Assembly: GCA_029532415.1 (NCBI GenBank)
Contig: JAQOTA010000016.1
Coordinates: forward strand, 310,001-374,000
Direction of reading: 5' to 3'
Origin: Marasmius tenuissimus
Taxonomy: Eukaryota; Basidiomycota; Agaricomycetes; Agaricales; Marasmiaceae
DNA length: 64,000 bases
In this document: positions 14,555-26,317 of the stretch, piece after piece
How the letters are laid out: each line of letters begins with the position of its first letter
How positions within the stretch are numbered: the stretch's first letter is position 1
Notes under the pieces: model-generated
Told to the model about the DNA's origin: nothing
The model's input: only the letters and a program-made list of their open reading frames with translations
Databases searched by the model: none
Program-made: the position numbers and the translations under genes

Positions 14555-14812
14555 TGTTGAGGCAGAGGTCCTGCCCACGCAGTGGCAGCATGGGACAGAC
14601 TAGCTCACCTGGAGATAGGCTTAGAGGCAGCAACGAGAGTAGTAAAAGTACTGGTATTGCATGTAGATACAGAGCTACTTATATACTATACAGAGGTGGC
14701 TGTATCTTCTATAACAGGAGTGACTAGGAATAGCATAGATCATAGTGAAATGATTGAAGCATATATGCGGCCCGATACAACGGTCCATATATCCGGGAGT
14801 CCGGATTCAACA
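14555..14812 (-). repeat. Cop-A 3' LTR (258 bp)
   Basis: Starts TGTTGAGG and ends TCAACA on the plus strand. It is preceded on the minus strand by the polypurine tract at 14813-14822. A TATATAAG box lies on the minus strand at 14678-14685. Confidence 0.93.
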
Positions 14813-14853
14813 CTCCCCCTCGCTAAGTGCGGCACAAGTAGAGCACGAAGCGT

Positions 14854-17800
14854 CTATTTGGACGAATAAAATTCAAGTCCAAGATGTTCTCTAAAAGCAG
14901 AGAACTTGACATGACCCAAATTCTTGGTAAACATGTCTGCAGGATTGTAGGCACCATCAATAAAGAAAAGATCGACTTTACAGTCTGAAACACATTCGCG
15001 AATGTAGTGATAGCGAATATCAATGTGTTTGGTGCGACGTTCTTGAACTGGGTTAGAGGCAATGAAAATCGAGCCTTGATTATCTCCACATATGGGTACG
15101 GGAGTCATATCAATCCCAAGTTCAGAGAGTAACTGTCGAATCCACACAGCTTGACGACTACAGTCAGATAGCACTATGTATTCAGCTTCAGTGGATGAAA
15201 GCGCAACAGTCTTCTGGGCGCGTGATTGCCAACAGAAGATGCCACCTGCCAATTTGAAGAAATAGCCTGTGATCGACCGACGCTTTATAGGATCAGCAGC
15301 CCAATCAGAATCAGTGAATGCTAGTAAACCTCCGTCAGAGGCTCCATCATAGACCAGTGCATAGTCTGGAGTTCCTGCAAGATAGCGGCAAATATAAAGT
15401 GCCTTCTTCAGGTGATCCTCCGATGGATTAGCAGAGAATTGAGAAAGCTTTGTAACAGCATAGGCAATATCTGGACGAGTGCCAAGCATGATATACAAAA
15501 GCGATCCAATCACTGATTGATATCGAGCGCGACGTTCGGGATCAACAGGACCTTTGTTGGGTTGTGGAATATAGCCGGCAGGAAGAGGAGTATCTGCTGC
15601 TTTTGCATTCTACATGCCAAATCGCTTCAAGACCTTCTTCAAGTAGTCGGTCTGGTCAAGAAGGATTTTGCGGCCTCTGCGACGAATACGCATGCGCAAG
15701 AACTCTTTAACTTCTCCAGGATCACGGCATTCCCAACGAGCCATAAACTCGGCTTTCTTCTTTTTGACAAAGGCTTTGTTGGGTCCAAGGAATAATGCAT
15801 CGTCGACATAGATCAAAGCGATACATTCTTCACCAGTCTCACAATCTTTGCAGATGAAGAGACCTGCATCGGAAGTTAAGCGTTTGAAGCCCATTACTTC
15901 CATGGACAAGCTGAGAGCACGCCACCACTCAAGAGCAGCTTGCTTCAGTCCATATAATGCACGGCGAAGGCGATAGACTTTGCTTTCCTGACCCTTAACC
16001 TTGAAACCTTCAGGTTGATCCATATAGATCTCTTCTTTAAGTTCACCATAAAGAAAGGCGTTCTTCACATCCAATGCCTGAATGTGCCAGTTTTTGAGAG
16101 CTGCGAGTGCGAGCATCATCCGTACAGTTTCAAACCGCACAACTGGTGAGAAGATCTCATCAAAGTCAACACCTTCGACCTGAGAGAAACCCTTGGCAAC
16201 AAGTCGAGCTTTCTTTCGACCGTCTGACTTAACGTCAAACACCCATCTGTTTTTGATAGCCTTGCAACCTTTAGGTAGGTCAACCAATTCGAAGACCTTG
16301 CGCTTGTGAAGAGCCTCTAGTTCATCACGGCATGTGGCCTTCCATTCTTTCTGCTGCTCAGCAGGCAGCTTCAGTATGTCACGGAGAGTCCACTCTCGAA
16401 CGTTAGACATATCGGTGAGGTCATCGTGAACGGGAACTGCCCGATTTAACAGATAAATCACGAAACCTACTCCCCCTTCCTGGGATAATTGTTGCACCAA
16501 GCTATCAGGCTGACTCCCCCTGGAGTTACACATGGTAGACAGACTGGCACGATTAGTCCCAGGAACTTTTCTGGGTCTGCCTCTCCTACGAGTAGTAGGT
16601 GGATCTATGGGTTCTCTATCACCTGTGGCATCTCTCTATGTAGAATTTCTCTCCATATCACGCACAATGCGCGAGGGATTATTTGGGTCTCGTTGTTCAC
16701 CAAATACGTTATCAGGTTGCTTAGTACCCGTCTGTTTCCTGCCTGAACGCCTTGGCGGCGGAGTCTGCTCTTGTCCACCCACTGGTGTAGGTGGCCTGAA
16801 AGGCTGGAACGGAGGATCAGGATCAGGATGTTGACCTTCACCCTGAGGTACAGGACCATCTCCATCATCGTCATGAGGAGATTCCGATCGCTTTGGAAGG
16901 TTCTCGGGAGGATAAGGATCGTCATCAGACGAATCATCATCACTATCCAAAGAGAAGTTGGGATTTTCACCCAATACCGGCGGTATTTCAGGGATTTCAC
17001 CCACCGGGGTAAAGCCACGCGGTTTCTTATCAGAACACTTCGGGAACAAGTTTTCATCGAACAGAGCAGTAGCGCTTTTGAAGATAGCATTATTGGACAT
17101 CTTCATGAAGACATATCCTTTCATGCCTTCCTGAAAACCAATAAAGGTCATCAGTTCCGAACGCGGAGATAACTTGTTAACTCGACACTTTTCTGGAATA
17201 AACGCATACGCTGCACATCCGAAGACTCGAAGATCCGAAACATCCGGTGCACTGCCATGCAACTTCTCATGCGGGGTCAACCAACGTAAACGCTGGGACG
17301 GCGTCCGATTATGAAGTGCAACAGCGTGCAACACACAGAATTCCCACCAAGAAGGTGGAAGACAAGCATCAAAGCAAAGAGCTTGAGCTTTCTCGACAAT
17401 GGTCCGATTGAACCGTTCTGCACGACCATTCTGTTCCGGCGTATATGGAATGCTGGTCAGAACTTTGATACCGTGCTCCTTCAGTACATCATCGAAGGCA
17501 TCCGATTTGTACTCTCCCCCTCCATTGGACATCCATTCCTTAATATTAACACCAAATTGCACCTTCACCATAGCAATAAAGTCACGGAGCATCTTGACAG
17601 AGTCAGATTTGCGTCGCATGAGCATTGTCCAGCCATGTGAAGTACAGTCGTCGACAAACGACATATACCATTTGTATTTGTGGTACGACTCAGTGGGGAA
17701 TTGTTTGAGGTCGGAGTGGATTTTTCCGAAGGGTTTCGAGGCACGGGTTGTGGAGTCAGGGAACGATCTGGAGTGCATCTTTCCTTCTGCACATCCTCGG

Positions 17801-18156
17801 CATAACCGGGTTTTCTTCGGTTTTCGGTCGAATTCCGGGAAGTTCTTAGTATGCTTCCGAGCTTTATCCAGAGCCTTGTCTGAACAATGTCCAAAACGTC
17901 TGTGTAGAACCTTGTAGTCAACTTTATCCATTGTTGACTTGGCCATTAAGCTACGAGCAGAGGCTTTCTGCGAACTAACCCAATAAATGGTTTGACCAGG
18001 CATGAGCGGATACGATACCAAAGACTGGCGTCGACCCTTTTGATAAAAAGCCAATTTGCTAGACGATCCGCATACTTGCAGACCACCTTGCAAGAATTCT
18101 CCAAGGGAGAGAAGTCGAATTGACAGAAGCAGAACATAATAGACAGGATAGAGTCA
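14854..18156 (-). pseudogene. Cop-A pol: integrase, reverse transcriptase and RNase H, with three in-frame stops
   Basis: Copia order integrase-RT-RNase H. GAG-pre-integrase HHCC residues occur in LHRRFGHCS and CRGCAEGK. The integrase core has DLKQFP, VDDCTSHGW and PYTPEQNGRAERFN. RT (15610-16533) has FDEIFSPVVRFE, YGLKQAALEWW and the catalytic YVDDALFLG. RNase H (14854-15513) has SSTEAEYIVLSD and DMFTKNLG. The frame is interrupted by TGA at 18154-18156, TAG at 16636-16638 and TAG at 15610-15612. Cop-B has sense codons (TGG, CAG) at the last two, but shares the TGA. The enzyme cannot be made as one standard polyprotein, so Cop-A probably depended on other copies. Confidence 0.85.
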
Positions 18157-20055
18157 CGTAATGCATTCCTCCATACAACCGTCAGATCCTTCAACAGAAT
18201 GAGAGATGAACACAGTCCCTTTCCCCTTAATTTGGATAGGGTTGTCCTTCTGTGCAGTGTTTAGCTGCGGTCCATTGTTCATAGGTTCGTACTCAGCAAA
18301 ATCTTCGAGATCATAAGTAAAGTGCGATGAAGCACCTGAATCAACGATCCACTCTTGCGAGTTTCCAGTCGCCTTCTTTCCCTTACAATTGGCACATGTG
18401 GCAAAGTGATCACCAATATATTGCGCAAATTTCATACGGGACACGATATCCGAACTACTACGTTTAGAAGCGGCTAATAAAGCGGCGCACTGTAGGTTCG
18501 TATCAGTGTTAGAAGAAAGACTGAGATAAGGCACTTGCCTGTCATTGTCAGATTCCTCAGATCCGATGGAGACTGAATTGTACTCAACATCGTCGGAAAA
18601 ACCAGCGGCATCTGCGATCTCGCTGTCAACGTCCATGGCACTTCCACTTGCAATCTCTGTACGCAAAGAATCGTTTACAGCGTTCAACGCGATACGATCC
18701 TCACGCTCAGAGTCGGAGTCCTCATAGAAAGAATCATAGAGGTCGTAAACCTTCTCGACGCTCTTAGCACGCTTTGCAGGTGGAGCAGTGGAGAAGGGAC
18801 CATCAATACGATGCTTAAGGGAGGAAGAGGAAGCAGCCGCATATCCCTGTTCCATAGGTTCAAGGACGTGGGCATACTTGGGAACACCAAGACGATCGGC
18901 AAGACTGCGAGCAGCCTGAGCATTCTCAAAAACAGTACCACCAGAGGTAGCACCGGAGAAACGCTGCATGTGGAGTGGATCCTGGGATCGGTCCGCAGGA
19001 TGTACGACAGATGGAGTATCAGGAACGATGGGGGGTGAGGAGATGGACAAATGAGAGAGGGATGCGATATGAGAATGACCCTTGTGAGAGGAGTCACCCT
19101 TGTTGTCTTGAGAATCACCCTTCTTCTTCCTGCCACGTCGGTTGTTCTTCTTCTTCTGGTCGTTGTCATTCTTAGACTGGTTGTTATTATTAGACGTCGA
19201 CGAAGGAGGATTAGACTGTTGGTTAAACTTCGGGTCCTTGTCCTTCTTCTTGACAGAAGAGATACGTGACGCGAGAGGAGCGGGTTTCCGAGCTTCGTAG
19301 TGGTTAATGACGGCATCACGAGCCACTTCGAAAGTAAGATCAGCTGGCGAGTTACCATTGGTAGCAAATTCGCGAGCGTTCGACCAGCCCTGTGGTAGAA
19401 CGGAGAGGAGGAGCATGGCTTTGATAAGATCAGGGAGACCGATATCAGCTTCGTGGAGCTGTCCAAAGAGGAGTTCGAGTCGAGCTATTTCTGGAATGGG
19501 GTTTCCACCAGACAGACGGAATTCCATAATGGACTTGAAGTCTGCCCAAACAGAGACGGAAGTCTGCTGGCTATAATGAGCCTTAATCTTCTCCCAAGCG
19601 TTCCAAGCCGTATCATCATCCTCGATAACACTCTGCACGGCAATGGTGGTGGTGGCACGTAGTGCACCCATGGCCTTGAATTCATACTTCTTCCAACGTC
19701 GATGATCCTTCTCGTGCCTGAGAAGATCCTTCTCGTACCTTTCCAAATCCTTAGCATACTGCTCAAGATTGGTAGCGTACTGCTGCATCTGCGCGTCAGT
19801 AGGAGAGACGGTCTCCGTACGTGTAGTTGCTTCAGTTGTAGTTGTAGCAGCAATAGTGACAGTGCGAGTAGTTGCTTTAGGTTTAGTCGGTTCTTTAGGT
19901 TTCTCGGGTACATCAGGTTCAGGATCGTCGTTGGTATAGTGGTCATAGAACTCGTTGATCATGGCATAGGTACCAAGACCCTTGGACCACTTGCGCCAGT
20001 TGACACCGCTGAAGACTTCAACAGTGGGGATAAGGGTAGACATAACAGGAGCCAT
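18154..20055 (-). CDS. Cop-A Gag with N-terminal half of the protease
   Basis: 633 codons from MAPVMSTLIPTVEVF. The capsid-like part (UBN2/DUF4219-type) is followed by a basic Asn/Lys-rich linker and a Ser-rich region. Near the end the aspartic protease site reads EWIVDSGASSHFTYD. Just before it a CANC pair replaces a full CCHC knuckle. It packages element RNA and, after proteolysis, forms the particle shell. The frame ends in a TGA that is also present in Cop-B at the same place. Coding beyond that TGA continues in the same frame (LLSLGEFLQGG). Confidence 0.85.
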   Translation of the reverse strand: MAPVMSTLIPTVEVFSGVNWRKWSKGLGTYAMINEFYDHYTNDDPEPDVPEKPKEPTKPKATTRTVTIAATTTTEATTRTETVSPTDAQMQQYATNLEQYAKDLERYEKDLLRHEKDHRRWKKYEFKAMGALRATTTIAVQSVIEDDDTAWNAWEKIKAHYSQQTSVSVWADFKSIMEFRLSGGNPIPEIARLELLFGQLHEADIGLPDLIKAMLLLSVLPQGWSNAREFATNGNSPADLTFEVARDAVINHYEARKPAPLASRISSVKKKDKDPKFNQQSNPPSSTSNNNNQSKNDNDQKKKNNRRGRKKKGDSQDNKGDSSHKGHSHIASLSHLSISSPPIVPDTPSVVHPADRSQDPLHMQRFSGATSGGTVFENAQAARSLADRLGVPKYAHVLEPMEQGYAAASSSSLKHRIDGPFSTAPPAKRAKSVEKVYDLYDSFYEDSDSEREDRIALNAVNDSLRTEIASGSAMDVDSEIADAAGFSDDVEYNSVSIGSEESDNDRQVPYLSLSSNTDTNLQCAALLAASKRSSSDIVSRMKFAQYIGDHFATCANCKGKKATGNSQEWIVDSGASSHFTYDLEDFAEYEPMNNGPQLNTAQKDNPIQIKGKGTVFISHSVEGSDGCMEECIT

Positions 20056-20382
20056 AGCGATCTGGAGTAATAAACAACGATCAGCATTGGTTCATCATCA
20101 TAGGCAATGATAAAAGAAATCACTGCACGGTCAACGGCGATAGCCATCGATCGTTGTTGAGGACACAGTCCACCATCGTCAAACATCAACGAAGATGTCG
20201 ACTTCACAGGTCCAGAAGCAGTGTTAACGGTCTGCCCATCACGACAGCGATTAAGCAGTCACGATGGTTATCGAGTGCAACGACCACAATAGCGCATCAT
20301 CATAGGCAGCACACAATAAAGGTGCACATCCTAGAGAGCTGCCATCGTAGGGCACATCGATAGGGCACCGGGGCCCATAACC

Positions 20383-20640
20383 TGTTGAGGCAGAGGTCCT
20401 GCCCACGCAGTGGCAGCATGGGACAGACTAGCTCACCTGGAGATAGGCTTAGAGGCAGCAACGAGAGTAGTAAAAGTACTGGTATTGCATGTAGATACAG
20501 AGCTACTTATATACTATACAGAGGTGGCTGTATCTTCTATAACAGGAGTGACTAGGAATAGCATAGATCATAGTGAAACGATTGAAGCATATATGCGGCC
20601 CGATACAACGGTCCATATATCCGGGAGTCCGGATTCAACA
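20383..20640 (-). repeat. Cop-A 5' LTR (258 bp)
   Basis: Nearly identical to 14555-14812. On the minus strand it is followed by the putative primer-binding site in 20366-20382. The TATATAAG box at 20506-20513 (minus) is the likely core promoter of Cop-A. Confidence 0.93.
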
Positions 20641-23600
20641 TTTTCACCCAATACCAGCGGTATTTCAGGGATTTCACCCACCGGGGTATAGCCACGAGGT
20701 TTCTTATTAGAACACTTCGGGAACAAGTTTTCATTGAACAGAGCAGTAGTGCTTTTGAAGATAGCATTATTGGACATCTTCATGAAGACATATCCTTTCA
20801 TGCCTTCCTGAAAACCAATGAAGGTCATCAGTTCTGAGCACGGAGATAGTTCGTTCACTTGACACTTTTCTGGAATAAACGCATACACTGCACGTCCGAA
20901 GACCCAGAGATCTGAAACATCCAGTGCACTGCCATGCAACTTTTCATGCAGGGTCAACCAATGTAAACGCTGGGACGGCGTCCAATTGTGAAGTGCAATG
21001 GCGTGTAACACACAGAATTCCCACCAAGAAGGTGGAAGACAAGCATCTAAGTGAAGAGCTTGAGCTTTCTCAACAATGGTCCGATTGAACTGTTCTGCAC
21101 AACCATTCTGTTCCGGCGTATATGGAATGCTGGTCAGAACTTTGATACCGTGCTCCTTCAGTACATCATCGAAGGCATCCGATTTGTACTCTCCCCCTCC
21201 ATTGGACATCCATTCCTTAATATTAACACCAAATTGCACCTTCACCATAGTGATAAAGTCATGGAGCAACTTGACAGAGTCAGATTTGCGTTGCATGAGC
21301 ATTGTTCAGCCATGTGAAGTACAGTCGTCAACAAACGACATATACCATTTGTATTTGTGGTATGACTCAGTGGGGAATTGTTTGAGGTCAGAGTGGATTT
21401 TCTTGAAGGGTTCAGAGGCACAGGCAGTGGAGTCAGAGAACAATCTGGAGTGCATCTTTCCTTCTGCACATCCTTGGCATAACTGAGTTTTCTTTGGTTT
21501 TCAGTCAAATTCCAGGAAGTTCTTAGTATGCTTCTGAGCTTTATCCAGAGCCTTGTCTGAACAATGTCCAAAACGTCTGTGTAGAACCTTGTAGTCAACT
21601 TTATCCATTGTTGACTTGGCCATCAAGCTACAAGCAGAGGCTTTCTGCAAGCTAACCCAAAAGATGGTTTGACCAGGTGTAAGCAGGTAAGATACCAATG
21701 ACTGCCATCGACCCTTGTTATATAAAGCCAGTTTGCTAGACAATCTGTGTACTTGCAGACCACCTTGCAAGAATTCTCCAAGCGAGAGCAGTCGAATTGA
21801 CAGAAGTGGAACATAATAGACAGGATAGAGTCATGTAATGTGTTCCTCTATACAACCATCAGATCCTTCAACAGAATGAGAGATGAACACAGTCCCTTTT
21901 CCCTTGATTTGGATAGGGTTGTCCTTCTGTGCAGTGTTTAGCTGTGGTCCATTGTTCATGGTTTCATACTCATCAATGATCCACTCTTGCAAGCTTCCAG
22001 TCGCCTTCTTTCCCTTACAATCAGCACATGTGGCAAAGTGATCACCAATAAATTGAGCAAATTTCATACAGGATACGATATTGGAACTACTACGTTTAGA
22101 AATGGCTAATAAAGCAGCGCACTGTAGGTTTGTATCAGTGTTAGAAGAATAACTGAGATAAGGTACTTGCCTGTCATCGTCAGATTCCTCAGATCCGATG
22201 GAGACCGAATTGTACTCAACATTGTCAGAAAAACCAGCGGTATCTGCAATCTCGCTGTCAATGTCCATGGCACTTCCACTTGCAATCTCCGTACGCAAAG
22301 AATCATTAACCGCATACAACACAATACAATCCTCATGCTCAGAGTTGGAGTCCTCATAGAAAGGATCATAGAGGTCATAAACCTTCTTAACGCTCTTAGC
22401 ACACTTTGCAGGTGGAGCAGTAGAGGAGGGACCATCAATACAATGTTTCAGGGAGGAATGTTCAAGAGGTTCAAGGACATGGGCATACTTGGGAATACCA
22501 AGATGATCGGCAAGATTGCGAGCAGCCTGAGCGTTCTCAAAAACAGTACCACCAGAGGTAGCACCAGAGATACACTGCATGCGGAGGGGATCCCAGGATC
22601 AGTCCACAGGATGTACAACAGATGGAGTATCAGGAATGATGGGGGGTGAGGAGATGAACAAATGAGCGAGGGATGCGATATGAGAATGACCCTTGTGAGA
22701 GGAGTCACCCTTGTTGTCCTGGGAATCACCCTCCTTCTTCCGCACGTCGGTTGTTCTTCTTCTGGTCATTGTCATTATTAGACTGGTTGTTATTGTTAGA
22801 CAACAACAAAGGAGGAGAGGACTGCTGGTTAAACTTCGGGTCCCTGTCCTTCTTCTTAACAGAAGAGATACGTGACACGAGAGGAGTGGGTTTCTGGGCT
22901 TCATAGTGGTTGACGACAGCTTTGTGAGCAACTTTGAAAGTGAGCTCAGCAGGAGAGTTGCCGTTTGTAGCAAATTCACAAGCATTTGACCATTGTTGAG
23001 AAAGAATGGAGAGTAAGAGCATGGCTTTAATAAGATCAGGGAGTTCAATGGAGGCTTCATAGAGTTGATCAAAGAGAAGTTCGAGTTTGGCAATTTTGGG
23101 AATGGGGTTGCCACCAGACAATTGAAAGTCCATGATTGCCTTGAAGTCTGCCCAAACAGAGACAGAAGTCTGTGCAGCAGACCTCTCTTTGATAGCATTA
23201 TAGCATTGTTTAGCAGAGAACGTATCGTCATCTATGACAGTCTGCACGGCAAGTGTGGTAGTTGCTTGTAACACACCATAGCCTTATTCTCAAGCTTCTT
23301 CCAACAACGCATAACCTTGTCATGCTTCTCCATGTCCTTCTCCCCCTTCTCAACATCTTCCTCATACTTCTCAACATCAGCACAGTACCGGGTCATGGTG
23401 GTGGCGGGAATAGGAACAATAGTCTCCTGCGCACTTTCGCCAGTCCCAGTCATAGTCATAGTCAGTTGAGGTTGTACTGGAGCAGTTGGTTTGACCGGCG
23501 CAACAGGGATCTTAGCTTCCCCAGTATAATGGTTGTAAAACTCGTTGATCATTGCATAGGTGGAAAGACCCTTGGACCACTTGCACAAAGGAGGATTGAC

Positions 23601-23651
23601 ACCATTGAATACTTCAGCAGTGGGAATGAGGGTAGACATAACAGGAGCCAT
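20641..23651 (-). pseudogene. Cop-B gag-protease-integrase, degraded
   Basis: Gag starts MAPVMSTLIPTAEVFNG at 23651. It loses frame several times (near 23270 and 22600) and lacks the protease DSG segment seen in Cop-A (deletion near 21975). A TGA at 21831-21833 matches the Cop-A TGA. Integrase retains KEWMSNGGGEYKSD. Many Arg codons of Cop-A are Cys, His, Gln or Trp here. It is not expected to be functional. Confidence 0.85.
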
Positions 23652-23976
23652 AGCGATCTGGAGTAATAAAACAATGATCAGCATAGGTTCATCATCATAG
23701 GCAATGATAAAAGAAATCACTGCACGGTCAACAGCGATAGCCATCAATTGTTGTTGAGGACACAGTCCACCATTGTCAAACATCAATGATGTTGACTTCA
23801 CAGGTCCAGAACCAGTGTTAACAGTCTGCCCATCACGACAGCAATTAAGCAGTCACAATGGTTACCGAGTGCAACAACCACAATAGCACATCATCATAGG
23901 CAGCACTCAGTAAAGGTGCACATCCTAGAGAGCTGCCATCACAGGGCACATCAATAGGGCACTGGGGCCCATAACC

Positions 23977-24234
23977 TGTTGAGGCAGAGGTCCTGCCCAT
24001 GCAGTGGCAGCATGGGACAGACTAGATCACCTGGAGATAGGCTTAGAGGCAGCAACGAGAGTAGTAAAAGTACTGGTATTGCATGTAGATACAGAGCTAC
24101 TTATATACTATACAGAGGTGGCTGTAGCTACTATAATGGGAGTGACTAGGAATAGCATAGATCATAGTGAAACGATTGAAGCATAGATGCAGCCCGATAC
24201 AACAGTCCTTATATCCGGTAGTTTAGATTCAACA
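23977..24234 (-). repeat. Cop-B 5' LTR (258 bp)
   Basis: TGTTGAGGCAGAGG ... GATTCAACA. It shares with the LTR at 44906-45163 several differences from the Cop-A LTRs (for example the tail reading CCTTATATCCGGTAGT), which supports the two being one element's pair. Confidence 0.9.
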
Positions 24235-24545
24235 CAGCTGAGATGAGGGACACCTTTGGAGCTATAGCAGACGGAGCTGAGAGGAGATCAGTGTAGGAAT
24301 AGATGGGCTTGAAAGGATAAGATGGAGACTTAGCCTTGCGCTGAGGCAAAATAGGCTGAGGAGAGACTTCCAAGGGCTCAGAAGAGCAAGTCAGAAGGGC
24401 CAGCTGAGACAGAATATGCTTTGTCCGGAATTCAATACTGTTGTTTGACCAGTCAACCAATGGGTTGTAGCAGTGAGGCCAGTTATATCCTAAAACTAGG
24501 CTGCAAGCCAAATCAAGGTGAGTGACATAAAAGTCAATCAGAAGG
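24235..24545 (-). mobile_element. Gyp-C fragment: protease-to-RT linker
   Basis: The minus strand encodes SACSLVLGYNWPHCYNPL, then QPILPQRKAKSPSYPF, as in Gyp-A and Gyp-B pol. It is bounded by the Cop-B insertion on the left and by an LTR-S copy on the right. The right end CCTTC (reverse of GAAGG, 24541-24545) pairs with CCTTC at 26655-26659. Confidence 0.88.
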
Positions 24546-25054
24546 TGTCACAAACTGCCACTATTCTTTTGTCCTGTCCACCCTGGTGCTGGCCCTACTT
24601 CCCTGGATCTTGCCATTTACCATCACCAGAGTCATTCCAATCAATTCTCCCATCGACATAGCATTGGCACCTGTCATCCTCATTTACTTATTGAGCCATA
24701 TCAGTTATTTTGGTCTTTCATCATGGAACAATCATCTTTTGATCTCTTTCTCATACCTTACCATCTGTTACAACTATACATGTTTGGTTTGACTTCCCCG
24801 CTTTTCTCTCATGGATACTTTTGACAGTTCTCATCATTTCATTCATTCCTTGTGATGCATATTCTCATATATACTCATGGTCTCTGTAGGTAGTTTCCCA
24901 GCTTGTCCACTTTTTCTCCCCACCGCTTGTAGCACTTGTGCTGGGTTGAGCTTTTGGTTGCTCAATCTACTCTTTTACTTTTCTATCAACTAGTCTTATC
25001 TCTGAGTGAGTTCAGGTGGCTTGAGAGGTTTCTTCACAGAGGCAATTCATGACA
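24546..25054 (+). mobile_element. Solo LTR, family S (509 bp), copy 1
   Basis: TGTCACAAACTGCC ... ATTCATGACA. Immediate flanks (GAAGG and CAGGG) do not match, but each matches the far flank of copy 2 at 26660-27168. A third copy in Gyp-B (50028-50536) has a clean TSD and defines the ends. Confidence 0.9.
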
Positions 25055-25252
25055 CAGGGGTAGTGACAGGGGTAGGGATACTGACATGGAGCTGAAAGGC
25101 GACAATGAACCTGATCATGGACAACCTGGTGATTCAGACCATCTGGACCACCTGGATCTCCTGGTGGACCTCCCAGTGGTAGACCCTCTGGTGGACGATG
25201 CAGAGGGCCCAGATTCCCTAGAGGTCCTGGGAATGATCTCTACCAATCCAAC

Positions 25253-26290
25253 ATGATGGTGCTCGTACAATCCATGCTTGAGCACAACAAAATTATTGCC
25301 CAGCTCCTTGGGAAGAAGCCAGAAAAGAAGGGGAATGTCAAGGAACTAGATACCTTCAATGGTACTCAACCTGACAAGCTTCTGAGCTTCATCGTCTCAT
25401 ATATGATCATCTTCAACCATTGTCTCTCCAAGTTCCCTACTGATGCCAATAAAATCCACTGCATCATTTCCTACCTCCGTGGCATGTGCCTTGAATATTT
25501 CCAACCTGAAATCCTGTCCTACAAAACTGATTCCAATCCACCTGCTTGGATGTTTAGCCTCCAAGCATTCCTTACTGAACTCAAAATGTTCTTCGGACAA
25601 GTGGATACAATAGAGGAAGCTGAAGACAAGTTTGACAACCTCCAGATGGGAGAAGGGGAGAAAATTGGGAAGTTCAAGGTTTGTTCCAACACTCTCACAG
25701 CCAAGATCGGCTACCGCAAGAACACTCTCCGTCATGCCTATTACTGCACTATGCCAAAGCATATCAAAGATTTGCTTCTGAATGTTGGTGCTCGTCCTTT
25801 GACTCTCAAACAGTTGTGTGTGGTGTGCTGGGAATACGACTGGATACACTGGGTATGCAAAGGGGAGAAATCCCAAGAGGGCCAAGCGGCAAAGTGTGCC
25901 AACAACAATTCCAACTCCAATTCCAACCCCTGATCCAACAACAACTCTGGAAATTGTTCGAACAACTCTCCTGGAGGCTCTGGTGGTTCTGGCAACTCCA
26001 ACAAGAGCTCTGGAAACTCTTCCAGCAACAAGTCCAATGCCAACAACAGCTCTGGGTCTAATATGACTTCCAACACCACCAACCTGGTTGCTCAGTATCT
26101 TGGTAAGGATGGAAAGTTGAAGCCAGAAGAGGAGGAATGCTGGAAGGAGAACAACTTGTGCATGTTCTGTGGCGGAAAGCACAAGACTGATGATTGTAGG
26201 AAGCAACCTGTGGCCAGTTCTCAGGCTAAGGGTCATGCTGTGGCTACTTTGGATGCCTCCACATCCAAACCAGATGAGGCAAAAAAATAG
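25253..26290 (+). pseudogene. Gyp-C gag core and zinc knuckle
   Basis: Ty3/gypsy-type capsid: MLEHNKIIAQLLGKKPEKKG, LDTFNGTQPDKL, FFGQVDTIEEAEDKFDNL, then an Asn/Ser-rich tract broken by a TGA at 25932-25934. The nucleocapsid knuckle is CMFCGGKHKTDDC. The frame ends at TAG (26288-26290) directly after seven A residues (26281-26287), the presumed -1 frameshift site. Translation is lost because of the internal stop and the inversion. Confidence 0.85.
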
Positions 26291-26317
26291 TCTGCAACTC
26301 CAAACCCTCAGAACAAG

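Larger units (their letters stand above)
14555..20640 (-). mobile_element. Cop-A: full-length Ty1/copia retrotransposon
   Basis: 6086 bp with two 258-bp LTRs (TGTTGAGGCAG ... GATTCAACA) and a perfect 5-bp TSD TTTTC (14550-14554 and 20641-20645). The LTRs differ at a single site (a CpG/TpG position near 14750), so it inserted recently. On the minus strand the order is LTR, putative primer-binding site (GGTTATGGGCCCC), gag-protease, integrase, reverse transcriptase, RNase H, polypurine tract (CGAGGGGGAG), LTR. It sits inside its older relative Cop-B in the same orientation. Confidence 0.95.
20641..24234 (-). mobile_element. Cop-B 5' half: LTR, gag and part of integrase, decayed
   Basis: Older copia copy in the same family as Cop-A, rich in CpG-to-TpG/CpA changes. 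It contains integrase (20641-21302), GAG-pre-integrase (21501-21770), gag (21831-23651) and the 5' LTR at 23977-24234. The other half is at 44906-47659. The outer TSD CAGCT (24235-24239) pairs with CAGCT at 44901-44905, both inside Gyp-C sequence. Confidence 0.88.

Noticed and set aside
13457..24234. A tandem pair of copia elements sharing an LTR by unequal crossing-over
   Set aside because: The TSD TTTTC and the continuity of Cop-B from 14554 to 20641 show nested insertion.
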